From Montifringilla adamsi (taxonomy: Eukaryota > Chordata > Aves > Passeriformes > Passeridae), in NCBI GenBank assembly GCA_017590115.1, contig JAGGNK010003335.1, forward strand, positions 806,001 through 870,000: 64,000 bases of DNA. The letters are read 5' to 3'. This document shows, one piece after another, positions 44,811 to 58,300 of the stretch. Position 1 is the first letter of the stretch. Each line of letters opens with the position of its first letter. The notes under the pieces are model-generated. The model worked only from the letters and a program-made list of their open reading frames with translations. It was not told where the DNA came from and searched no databases. Made by a program: the position numbers and the translations under genes.

Positions 44811-47800
44811 AACACCCCCAAAACCAAAGAAACCCCTACCACAACCCAAAAGAAGGCAAAGCAAATGGAAAGGCTGATATGGAAGCACTGAATGAGAATT
44901 CCTCAGGTTTCACCTCCACCCAGGGACAGCAGCTCCCACAGGCTGGTTTCCTGCAGGGAGGTTCCCCAGCACAGCCCAGTCCTGCAGTGGGGACAGGAGG
45001 GGCAGGGATGGCTGGGAGCCAGAGCAGGAGCTGTTCTGGCAAAAGGGAGCCGGGCTGGTGCAAAAAAGCCCTGGGGGAGCTGGAGCCTTGCGGAGCCGAG
45101 GTGTTGGCAGCTCCCCCGGCAGCAGGCTGGCTGGAGCCGGGGCAGGGAATCTGCTTTGTGACAGCACGGTGGGAGGGTTTGAGCAGTCAGCCCAGACTGA
45201 AGGGTGTGTGTTTAACGGGCTTCATCTTTACCTTCAGCTCCAACGTCTCCATCAAACTGGTGACCTAAGGCACCTGAGGAACTGGTTTGTTCACTGGCAG
45301 AGGTCTGTTCCTGAAGGCACTGTCAGTTCTGAAGGGTCCTGTCCAAACCAGGACATTTCCAGGTGTCCTTTTGGCCCCTTCTGTGTCACAGGACAGCTGA
45401 CCCTCTTTGGCAGCTCCTGAACTGAGCTGCACTGAGGAGCCCAGGCACTGGAGGAGAGTTCTTCAGTCCCAATTCCTCCTTCTCAAGCTTGCAGCAGCTT
45501 TTCTTGCTAGCCAAGCCCTTCACAGCTCATGAGAACAACTGACTGCTTTGTGACTGTTGTCACAAAGTTTATCTCCTTTTTCCTTCCCTTATCTCCAACT
45601 TCCCTTTCTCAGACTTAGCAAGCATTTTTTTTCAGTCTTTCCTCGGTAGACAGCTCTGTTGAGGCCTCCTACATGTTCTCTGCATTGGTTTGCAGCATTT
45701 CTGGACAAACCAGACACATTATGTCACTTATGACCCAAACAGAGTGGAATGAAACATGTTCCTGAGCAAACTGCTCTCGCTAGGATATCTCTAAGTACTT
45801 GCCTTATTTTTTAGAGGACTTTGGTAAATATTTGATTCTCATTGGTTTCTGAATAGAGTCCAGCTGCACTCTACAGTGGCTGTATTTTAGGATTTCAGGC
45901 CTTTTGGAACTGCCTAAACTCCATCTTGACACCTGCTCAGAGGAACACAATTCACTAGCAAGGGAAAAGATGCTTCTTCAAGTATGCATTTTTTTTTTCC
46001 ATCCAGGAAAATCTTTGCTGAGGATTGAGTTCCTTTAGAGAACACTTTTTTTTGGTTGTTTGTTTTATGTGAAATTGGATATGAAGTGTCTCAGACACAG
46101 TTTTATTCAAGCCATACCTTCCAGAGGCAGGTAGGTTGGTTAGCATTTTCCTCAGCTGCTGTTCCCGTTAAAGTCTCACATTCAGGGTCCATCTCTTGCA
46201 CTGGCAGTCACCAGGCTGGGGAGGAAGCCTCAAAGTTCCATTCCTGCAAATTGCTTTTTCAAATTGGCCTCGGTGGGAATGTGAATATCCTGATACTTTC
46301 CCCAGGGGGAGTCTAATTTACACCTGAGGCAGGTGTGTAAGGGAGGACACTGAGATGGTGAAAAGCATTATCCCACCTCACAGGGTCTGCTTCTTTTATC
46401 TCCCTTATCTGGCTCTGAACCCAGCTTTGTTGTGCTCATCCTCCCGAGGTGGGTGATGAAAATATCTGAAATTTCAGAAAATATCTGAGGTTTGTCCACC
46501 ACACATCCAAAACCTCTCCTTCCCTTCAGTCTGGCCTCAGCAAAGCACCAAATTAATGCTGACATTTCAGTCTCTCACAGTTGCAGGTAGGTAATAGAGC
46601 CTGGGCATTGGGCATGTCATGTTAAAAGGGCAGCTGTAGGCTGTCTAGGGTAAAAATTTCCAGGGTGAAAGGAAGAATCTACCCCAGTCTTTTAAAAACA
46701 AATTTGGACAGGACAAAAGAAAACCACTTCAAGATCCACTTTGCTTTGGGAGTGAGATGAACATGAAGACGAAATTCTTCCAAGGTTTGAACTTTTTTAG
46801 TTTGACTCTAAGGATATGGACACCTAACCTGAGTTACTCTAGAAAAATAAACCCTTCTGAAAGTGGTTCAAAGCCCTTGACTCCACTTAAAACAGGGACA
46901 GAAGACCACCAGAGAGAGGTGAGAGAAAAAGGAAAATGTTGCTGCTCCTTGAAGGCAGCAGAATGCCGGCAGTGTGAATTTCCCCCCACTGTTGCCTAAA
47001 ACGGTTTGAGTCTCACATTTTCAAACATCAATCACCACACCATCACTGCATTAGAAAGAACTTGCCATTGGCAGCTGTTACTGAGGAGACACTTTTTTGG
47101 TGTGAAGGTTGTGTCACTGCAGGCTATAAAATACCTATGAAACACCTAGTTCTTTAAAAAGAGGGAAAAAAGTCTCAGTAAAAAGATATGCACCTGATAA
47201 TAGCAGTAAAGCCAGTGTTCCTTAGCTTTTGAAAATCTAAGAGCTTAAAATCCATATCTTGAGATTGCCAACTGCTGTAGTATATCTGAAAATTCAAATA
47301 TAGAAAATACAAAGTGGTATTTCCTCAGCAAGCCTTGCTGGGGCACCACATCTGATGTGTTTATGGTTTACAAAAGAAGTTGTAGAGAAAGACAGAGCTC
47401 AAGTTCGTGTGCAGCTGGGTTTTGCAAGAAATGCCTGAAATCTGCACATAGCTATGATGTACTCAGTGCCACAGACAGGATGCAGGCAAATAATAATAGA
47501 TACATGTGTTAGGATTTCTGTGTTAGCTGCTCTGAGCCTGGGAGATCCGCTTCAGAGGTAACTGCTTTCCTCCTTTCTCAGCATCAGAATAAACGATGCT
47601 GTAATTCTCCTACAACACCACCAGCATAATTTTTCACCAGACTAATTAGTTTCGTATTAGTACAAATAAGGAGTAACACAATTGCAATTAGATCTGCTGC
47701 ACTGGGTTTGGGATAGAAACTAGATTAGAAGGTAATGAACCACATCTTAGAATAAGCAATTAGAAATTTAACACAGGCTTCTTCCTGTCTCCCTGCTTGT

Positions 47801-49377
47801 TGCCCTGTGGAATCCAGGGGCTGTGATGGGATGGCTGAGGTGTAGTTGTGTAACCTCCCCTTTCCCACTGCTGACAATGCACCAGCAAAGCAACTTTTCC
47901 TTTGGGGATACTTTGGCACCAGTTCATTCAGTCCTATTTCATCCCCATACCTAGAGGTGATAATATTTCTGTGATAGTTTCAGGACATGCCTCAGATGAT
48001 TCACGCAGGTAATTTCAAGTAAGAACCCAGAAAACACAGCTGCAGCATGTATTTGATAAATGCTACTCTGCCTAGAACAGCTCTGACAGCAGTTTAATTT
48101 CAGGGAGTTTTAAATACCATGCTGCCATAATTTACCAGAATTTCTCCAGAAAAAAAAGTAAACTACTCTAAATCAGGCTCTGAATTTCAGAAGGAAAGCT
48201 CTTACTGTGAAGACCTGCAGGTCTGATCTCAAATACATGCACTCGTGTGCAACACACCTGCAGATTGCAGACAGGCTTAGGAGGCCATCAGTGACAGGGG
48301 ACAAGAGGGGTGCATTCCATTTCTTCATAAAAAGAAGAAATTTCCTTCCCAGTGCTTCAGAACTGTGCCCCTATTCTTACCAGCGCAGGAAGCTCAGGAA
48401 TTGCCACCTTTTGTGCAGTCTAATGGAGGAGTGAGCCCAAGGATTCACAGCAGCACAGCTTTGGGAGAAGGCTCCACAACAAGAAAAGGGAGAATGGACT
48501 TGCTGGCTGTTTTGAAAAACCAGACACATTGAATAATTGGAATTATTCAATGAAATCTCAGCAAAGGCACCTACTGATAGGAGGGTGCCTGAACTGGTTG
48601 TGCAGGACACATGGAAGTCTATCATGTCCCTGTGGTAATAATATGGTTTTGTGCATTCATTTTCAGATACAAAAATCCTCATAAGAAGTAGCCAAAAAGG
48701 AATCATTGATACAATGGCAACAGAATATTTTTTCATCTAAATTTGTACATTTTTTAGTTTCACTGAGTGATTCTTTATTTGAAGGGATGCTGACTGTAAT
48801 TCCATCATTAATCCATTAGTTCCTCATTATGTACAGCTCTGACAATAACCTTTAATTGTACAAGGAAGGATATTTCAGGTATTGAGGTAAATTAAAGCAG
48901 TTTCTCTTAAGTGAACATTTTCTTCTTGGGGGGGCTTACCAGAAGAGTAACCCACAGCTATGCAGATAATATAACAATATTTTAATGCATGTATAATGTG
49001 AGTAAATACATAAATATTTATGTATGTAATTAAAAGCAATTAGGGTCCATAGGCATTTACTTCTATGTCACAGGCAGAGCATTTTCATGCCTCTGCTGTG
49101 CTTCCTTGTTTACTTATTTATATTCAGAGAAAGGAAGTGGTGAGGGTGACTAGCTGAAACTTCTCAGAGAAGAGACCATTTTGTACCAGAGGAAGTAGTG
49201 TCTCTCTGCAACGAACTCCCAGCATAATTTCAATTGACCAGAACAGTTCCTTGACAGAAGCAGCTGGAGGTTGGGCAAGGAATTCCTTGGAGGTGGCCAC
49301 AGAGAGGGAATCCATGGCTGTGTCACTGGCAGCAGGGCTGTGAACATTCCTGAGTGCTTTGGGGAGGAAAACCAACC

Positions 49378-52300
49378 ATGGACCTGCGGAACGTCCCCTA
49401 CCGCTCCGACGTGCTCACCTGGGACCCAGATGACTTGGCAGAATATTTCAGGACGGTGAGTTTGGCTGTGCTTTGTCTTCATCTGATAGAGGAGCAAACT
49501 GCTGGAACATTGGTTGGGCTAAATTCAGATATTTTATAACAGGCAAAGCTCGCTGCTGAACTAAAATGAGGAGCTGAGCTCAACTGGTCAGTGAAAATGA
49601 ATCTTGAAAGGGATTTTTAAATTGGGTGTAAGAGAGCCTCGTGGCTTAGTTGGAGAAAATAAACAGGTCGCTGCAATGCTTGTTGGTGTCACACGTTAAC
49701 AGCTGCAGAAGGCACTAAGGTGTGAAGATTACAAGTTTTCTGTTTCATCTTCAATGATTTTCAGAAGTGATATTTTTTGCCAAATTGCTGGGTGTAACAA
49801 AGAACCTCTGAATGTCTTTGTTAATCACATCCATGGCTAGACTTGTAAAACTTGGCACACCTTGGGCTTAATTTTGAAATAATGTGAAGGGTTTTTTTTC
49901 TTTCAATTGCTCCTACAACTCTGTGAGAGTCTAATCTGGGGAGTTGAGGCAAGTTTGACAGTAGATTGCAGAACTACTTAATAAAGATGAGCAGATCAAA
50001 CATAGAATCTGTGTCTACCAAATCTCCAGAGAAGTGAAACTGCCAACTACTCACAAGCCCCTAATTTTAGGGCGCAGGAGTTAGTGGCACAGGAAAGTGA
50101 AACCAAAAACTGGAGATGGAACAGATGAGATCATTATCAACAGGTAACTTCAGACGAGTACGAAAAACATTACAGCAGCGGTGCAGAGGGAAGTTGGACC
50201 ATCATTTCCAAGAAATTAGGAAGGAAAAAACGGCTTTCTGAAAGATCTGATAATAACATTCTGAACAGAGAGAAAAGGATCAACTGTAAGTTCCACCATA
50301 ACTGAGCGCACATTTATCTGTAGTGCCTCCCTTCTAGTGATCAGGACACTCTCCAGAATGGAGATAATCAGGGCAAAAGCTGATTTAAGTCATCTAAAAA
50401 ACCTGAGTAAGACAAGAATGTCAGCCCAAGTCAGCCAGCTCTGGGCTCCTGTCACAAGTGACCAGATCTTATCCCCAGATAAACTCAGAGAATATGATAT
50501 ACTCAGAGATATATATAAACTCCAAGATATTATCTCTGAGATAAACTCAGAGAATGAATGAACCAAATTTTCAAGTAATTTCTGGGGGGTTTTTTTGTTC
50601 AGAAAAAGCAAAGTTGTTCATATTTGGGATATTGCAAGGTTTATTTTGAAGAGCTAAACAGCATTTTTTATAAATTGTTTTTATCAATTTTTATAGTATT
50701 ATTTTTATAATATTATTTTTCAATATTTATAATAGTTTTCAATATTTTCAATATTATTCAAATTTTCAATATTTCCCAATATTATAAATTATTTTTACCA
50801 TATTATTTTTACCACATTATTATTTTAATCATATTTTTATCAATTATTTCAAGATTGATACACAGTGATTGACACAGTGCTGTGTTGCTTCCCCCTGCAT
50901 ACAGATCTGTGCTGGTAGCACCACGATAGCACTCATTGTAGGAAAGAAATTATTTACAGGTTTAAGTCCTCAGCTTGTACGAAAGTTTTAATCTGTATCC
51001 TAAAATATTTACCTGATTTAGGTCTTTTTCTTCATATGAATAACTGAACGGTGGCTCCTAAAAATATCCTCTCTGCTGTTGGGGTGTTTCCAGGCTCTGT
51101 ACGCCAGGTTACAATGTTACACCTTAAAATGAAAAAAGGGATAGAACTACAAAGGAAATAAAGGTCCCTGTAAGAGCTTCTCTGCTGTGGGGAGCTGTCC
51201 CAGCAGCACAGGCTCGTTTGTCTGCAGAACTTTCACTGACTGAAGTTTCAGACAGAATAAGAGTTATTCTTTTGTCTCGAAGCCTCCAAAAGTCACTTTT
51301 TCTGCCTGCTCTTTGGGCTCCTTCTGATATGGACCTGACCCAGCTGAAACAGAAAACCGCCAGATAATAAATATAAATCTATAAATAGAAATATATAAAT
51401 ATCAAATATAAAATAGAAAAATTATAGATATATATAATTATATATAAAATATATATTTATATATAAATATAAATAAAAATATATAAATTGTGTTCCTATA
51501 TTATGCGATTACTGTTCAAATTAAAAAAAACCAAAATGAACAAAACCAAACTTAGGACAACTGTTGGAAATGTTTAAATGTCATGTCTTGTTCTGTGGTC
51601 AACCTGTACCTGAGCAGCTTCTAAAGAGCATATCCTTGTCCTAAATGTTACTGGAAAGCACAACCCTGTGCAGAAGCTTTACAAATATTTTAGATAATTT
51701 CCAGGACTAACAAATGAGATTTCCATCCAGAAGTGAAAGCTTTTTGATCACAATAATGTGATCACAATAATGTGATTGCAATAATTTGATCACAATAATG
51801 TGATCGCAATAATTTGATCACAATAATGTGACTGGGATCAGTCAGCTTTAGTATTCCTGGATAATAGCAGGGCTTTTGCTCTACTTCTGCAGCTGCTCAT
51901 CCCAGTCAGTACCACAATAATCCATTTTTTCAGATATTTCTTTGGGCCAGGCAAGAGTGAGGTGATTTGTAAATGCAAGCAATAATGTGTTCCTAAATGG
52001 ATGAAAACCTTTAAGTTCACTGAAGGATGTCTGTCATAAAAATCCGTGTTTATGGGACACAATGAGCCATTTAAGCAGGCCATACCATACCAAAAGATAT
52101 CTTGAAAGCATCTACTCAAAGCCAGCCATATATTTGTCTTAATTGATTCTTAGAGTTAAGGGTGCAATAATCATCTTCTTCTCATTGACAGCTAAAGTAC
52201 AAGGACTGTGAGAAAGTCGTGAGGAAGCACAGCATAAATGGACAGAGGTTTTTGGTAAGTGGAGCTGTAAAATTCCTTCCTGTAAAATTCCAACCACGTG

Positions 52301-55300
52301 ATGTTTCTGACTCCTCCTTATTTTGCACTGGCAGATGAAGAGCCACCTTCCAGGTGGTTACTGAGGCATAAATATGGGAGGTCAATGCTTTTGCTAAAAT
52401 CAGCCAGACAACTTGTGTTAAATATGGAATGCTGGGAGCCAAGCATGCTGTTCAATATGAATATTTTTAAATATTTTTTAAATTGACAGGGAAGTTCTGA
52501 ACAAATAATCTTCTCTTGAATTCACCTCTTCCTTTATAGGAAGTTCTTGTTTTCAAATATTAACAACAGAAAACCCATATTTATTTATTATCCTCTCATA
52601 TTAAAGACAGAGCCCTGCTCAGGATGACTGGCCTTTCATTGGAATAACTCCTTAATTCTTTTATAGATAAAATCAGATTTCTTCTGTAGCAATACACAAA
52701 GGCAATAAAATATAAGACCATCAAAACTAGTAAGCAAAGTCCCAGTGGCTTTAAATCAACATTGTTCAAGGCTTGGCTTAATTTTAGAAAAAAGCTGATA
52801 ACTTCCACTGACATAGCAGCTGTTTCCAGGTCTTAAATACATATCCATGAAGATGTGTAGGAGCTTTTAGTATTACTGCTTTTTACTTTTATTTTCAAAT
52901 ATTAGCCATTCTATTTCCCCAGAAGTAATAATTTTTTTTCTATTGAATTACTCATAGTGGGGAGATCTCTGCATACCTTCTCTAAAGTTTTGTATTTTTC
53001 ATTTACTTGTCCTAATGTTAATTTTTTTGACATTTCATTGGAACAAAACATAAAATTTTTCAAGCCCCTGTTGTAGGAACAGGATTTGACCCCCCCTGCT
53101 GCTGGAGGGTGCAGTCAGGATGATTCAGATGTGTCATGGGGTTTGTTCTTCCAGCCCCAGGAGATTCTCCTCAGCTCAGGCACTGAGGGTCTGTGGCTGG
53201 GTGGGACTTCTGCCTCTGGAAGCACAATGACATTCTGGGAGTTTGTGGGGTGCGAATAGAAAGTGCAATAACCCTGTGATTTCTAAGAGATTTTTGTGAT
53301 TTTCTATTACTTCCAGAGTTTTCTGTAATTAGCTCAGAGTGCAGCAGCTCTTCAGAGGCTCCCAGCAGATTTGAAGGGTGTTTTCTACTGAGCAAGCCAA
53401 GCAGCTGCTCACCTCTGCTCGAACTCTTTTTAAGCTTTCAAATTACTTGGCAATTGTATAATGGAAAAAAAAAAGGAAAATATTCACTTGTTAAACAGAA
53501 CCACAGAGGAAGATGTCCAGTAAAATATTCCAGAGTACAAAGCAATCTGGGAAAAAATTGCTTCTCTTTGTGAATGGTTTTCCTAAGAAACATCTTTTTT
53601 GCTCAGAAGCAGCTGCTCAGGCTAAGTGTCTGCTGGGTTTGTAGCTCTTGTCAGATCTACATGATAAACCTGGTGTAAAAATGTTGCTCTAAAATTAATC
53701 AGAATAACATCCTAATTTCAGAGTCACCTTTCTGTGTCCACTGGCTACCACAAGGAAAGACCTATTGAAATGCAGTGGGAATAATGCCAAAGAGGTTCCA
53801 TGTAACTTATTCTAATAAAATTCTCTATTATTTAAAACAGAAATGTGCCCTTGTAAAAGAGTTTATACCTCTAATATATGTCAGATTTATCACCAGAATA
53901 GAACTCCAGAGAGAAGCTTAAAAAGCCTTTAGAAAAAATATGATTCTTCAGGAAGTACTGCAAGACATTTCCATAAAAGCAGGACATTTTGCCTGTGTTT
54001 CACTCTTCCCAGAGGCAAAATAGTGTGGAAAAACACAGATAGGATTTGTTCTATCCTTTGACACTGACAGCTTTGTGAACCAATGTCTAATTAGAAACCT
54101 ATTATTGTTACCAGTAAAAAAGACAAAAAGAACCAGGCTATCATCCCTGTTCCAAAGAGAATTCATGACGCTTGTGATTAACTAAACAAAACACTAAATC
54201 AACAAAATCCAAACTCTTCATAATTCCTGAATCCGTCCTAACTGTGGACTTGCACATGCTGGAGGAAGAGAAGGGATGACTCTGCAGGAGCATCAGGAAA
54301 GGTTTCCAGACACACATCTCAGTCAGGAGGAACCTCAGTCCAGAGGCTGAGGGGGAACAAACATCCTCCCCCATCCCTGGCTCTGGAAGGATTTTTTAGG
54401 TTCTAGTTTTTTTAGGTTCTAGGATTATTTAGGTTCTAGGGGGAACAAACATCCTCCCCCATCCCTGGCTCTGGAAGGAATTTTTAGGCTGCCAAGGCTG
54501 CTTTTAAGTCCAAGGAGTTTTCTAGCTCTGTGTCCCCTGGAACAGGGGATTCTTCGTGTACTCTGTTACAGATAAGGTTCTTAGAACAACACTCCAGCCA
54601 AAGGCTCTGTATTTTAAAATCTACCCTGAAATTTTGCAATCAGGCGCAGTCTTGCCTAATTTCACTGTGCAGACACAAAGGAATTCAATATACCTGGCTT
54701 CTGAAGTCACATAAATACCACATGAATTCATGCCACATTTTGAATATATGTGTATGACTCACTTGGATCAGTCACAGGGTGTTCCATGGACAATTTTGTC
54801 ACATATCCCGTGTGTTTCCTTTCCAGAACATGTCTGAAAATGATATTCAGAAATTCCCAAAGCTCAGAGTGCCGTAAGTAAAGTCAAACTGTTTTAATGT
54901 TAAAAATGATTTTAGCTGTTTAGCACTGAAGTCTCATAGGAAATATCAGGCAAATGATTTGTGAGTGATTGGTTAGAGACTTGTTTATTGGAGTGTACTG
55001 AGAGAAAAAGAAGAATATTCCAAAATAAAATGAGTTTTGTCATGACTGCTCAAGCGAAATGATACAATACAAGAAGATTGGCTGGGGGATGTTCAAAAGA
55101 ACTCGTGCATAAATTCTCTGACTGACAGCAGCTCCACAAAGGTTAAACTTTCGTGCAAGTATTACCTTTGAAGTATGACTTAACTGTTCACTGCTTAACT
55201 GTTGACTTTAACTTAAAGGAAAAAAAAAAAAAAGTCAGTTATGTCCGCAACAGCTGAGGATTTGAAATTGTTTTCATGTGCTTTTGCTTTAGGTGGGTGT

Positions 55301-58300
55301 TCAAGAGAAATCAGTCTGGACCATGTGATTCAATGTTCAATAGCTTTTCTCAGCTTCTGTGGATTAGGCCTTGAAAAAGTTTCCAGTTCTTCTCAGTAGC
55401 TTCCATAATTTCATAGAAGTTACTTAATGAAGAAAAAGAATCCCATTAAGTCAATACTGAGTAAGAGAAATTGGCTTCTTCTAATATTTCATGGTGAAAA
55501 ATGAAGGATTTTATTTTGCTATGAGTTCTCTGCTACCTATTTAAGCTGGAGGTTAGAAGGTTTCTAACCATGAGACACATGGAGCTCTTCAAAGGAGGGA
55601 GGAAAAAATGGAATTTAAGCTTCTCCAGCATGGCTGTGTCTTTGTTGCTCATTTCCCAGTTCCAGACTCCCTCCCTTCATGGATAACTTGATTTTGCTAC
55701 ACAAGATACAATTTGCTTTGCTTTTTCTGTTTCATCAGAGATTGTGGAAGGTGTTTTGGGGAAGACGAATTCCTTTCGAACTCGTGAAAGAAATGTAGTC
55801 AGTGGATGGTCTGATAAACTGAGACATACCAGAGATATTAATGCCATAGGTGATGATTAAAATGAAATCTAACCATGTGGAGGTGCTTCTACCTCCTCAT
55901 GGAACCCATTGATACCTCAGAGTTTGATTTTCCCATCCCAGAAGAAGTGAACAGCCCTTTTTAGAAAGGTCTTCTGGGTTTCTCATGTGTTACACCCCAG
56001 CAGAAGCTGAACAGCATTTTCACTCAGATCTTTTGGATTTCCCAACAAGAAGAGAATTTGAAATCAAGAGCTTTAAGAGAAGAGTGAAGCTTGGTGCACA
56101 GCTTGAGGAACCGAATAAATAAGTAGATATTTAAATCTGAAGAAAAGCTCTGGAACTTTTTCATACTTACAAACAAGCAAAATATTCACTGGAATATGGT
56201 GATTATACATGCAGAAAAGTCCTCCATGTAATGACACTGTTTAAAACAAGAATTTAGAGCTTTACTAGGGAAGAGAACTGGTTCTCACTAAAAACAATCA
56301 ACCAACCAACCAACCACCAAAAAAAAACCCCAACGACAACAATAAACCAAAAATCCACTTAACCCCAAAACAGCCGTCCTGGATAGAATTAATGAGCAGA
56401 AGAAGCTGCCATTTTTTAAGACATTAATTTCTTTACTTCAGACTCTCCACACCCTCATTGAAACACAAAGTGCTGGCTGGTGATTTCTGCTAGAACAAAG
56501 TCACACTTTTCTTTTGTATCATAATGCAAACCTCAACTGGTTGTAGCAAGAGTTGTTCTAGAAGCTCAGAGAAGCATTAGCACTTTGTAGTTACACTACC
56601 TGATACTTAATAGCAGTGCTAAAACCTGAGCATATCCTGCAAAAAGCTTAATATAAACAGCAGGTGTTACAGCCTTGGCCAGTGACCAAATGAATAAAAG
56701 ATAAATTAATGAGAGAGATCGCTCCTCAGTAAATTAGCAGGAATATTCTGACCTACGTGGAAGCAGCACCTGGAATTATGCAAGGTTTGCAAAGCACAGA
56801 CTGTATCTGTACAGGACTCCTGAGCTGGGTGTGTGGGCTTGCTAAACATGTATCTCTGAGCAAAGCCACTGCTCAGGGTTTGAATAGAACTGTGTCATTA
56901 TTTGGGGATGATTCTGCGACTTTTCAAGAATCAAAAGTAGGTCACAATTGTCATTACAAGGTATGACAGGTCATTTCCTGAATCTAATTGTCAAACTCTA
57001 CAACCTTCTGTTATTACTAATGAATTATTATTTTGAAAATTCATCTCCACCAGCCCTGTTACAGGTGCACGTCTTCAGAAAACTTCTGGCTTCTTTATAA
57101 AAACCAAAAAACCACAAATTTAAGCACTATTTTGAAAATGAAAATACTTCTTAAAATCTTTAACATACTCCACGGAAAGGGCAGAACTTTTTTTGGAAAA
57201 CTTTGCTAAAAAAGTTAATATTAATACCACTATGTTTAGATACACACTTGAATCCTCACAAACAGTCCTGAAAGAGAAACTGGTGAGACTGGGAAGGGAT
57301 TTGGTGTATTTTACACAGAGCAGACACTGAACATCAGTCCTAACTGAATGATGAGGGTGTTACTAATATTTTAATAATAAATCTAATGAAACAAGAGGCC
57401 AATTTGAAGCTTAAGAGAAAAAACAGATTTTTTCTATTGTTCCTTAGCACTACTGCCAGTCAGAGAAGGTAATGAAGTTTTCTACTTGTGGAGAACAAAT
57501 TTGGGTCTTGCAAAATATTTTAAAGCACATTCAACAGAATGTGCCTTACTGTGTTCAGAATTCATAAACAGAAAAAGTAAAGATTTCATTGAAAACAGCA
57601 CTGGTGGTTGGTTGACACCTGAACCATGATGTAAACACTGGAATTAGTCTGTCACTCCTGTTGTTTGCTATCTTGAGAGAAAAGGGTTCCAAATTTTCAA
57701 GATGCTGTTGATCCTTCTGGCTATTCCAGTGGCAGGTTTATGGCAAACCTGAGATTTGGAATTTCCAGCCTTGTGGAAAAATCTTAAGGCATCTCCCACA
57801 GCACTCCAAAGTGTATCCCACAGCACTGGCAGAAATTTCCAGCAGCAGAAAGCTCATGATTGCACTCCTGGCATCTGCCAGCTCAGTGTGACACAGCCAG
57901 AGGCTGCAAACATGGCACAGTCTGAACGTCGTTCTACTTTCAGAAGAGTAAAAGTGCAAACATAAAAATTGAGAAATCTGCACTTTCTCTATTAAAAAGG
58001 TAAAAGATGTCAGTGCATGTGCACACATGCTCTCAGCTGGGGTCTAAAGGTTTGGACAGAACTGGTGTTCAGTCTGTTTTGAAGTCAATAACACAGCATT
58101 GCATCTGCCCAGCAGAGTCTTCTCAAAGGTCAAACCAAAGACTTGGATCACCAACTATGCTTTTGACAGTGCTCAATATGCAACCGTGCAGCCTCCTGGC
58201 CCCAGGGGAATTAGTCTTCCACCTCTCTTACCGATCTTAACCCTTTGTCCCAATACATGTAGAGTGGAGTCTTCTCACGTCAACAGTATCTGCAGTTGAG

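Larger units (their letters stand above)
41771..49377. other. 7.6 kb AT-rich intergenic region, no gene seen
   Basis: Base composition falls sharply compared with the left part. Only short unsupported frames occur. The stretch 42000-42740 has retroelement style ('ctgatgggtataactggc', 'ttttatattgttgcattgc') and may be an LTR, unproven. The last ~130 bases form the probable 5' UTR of LCP2. Confidence 0.5.

Noticed and set aside
43000..49000. Candidate small genes in the AT-rich gap
   Set aside because: Frames are all short, lack splice context, codon bias or family resemblance.
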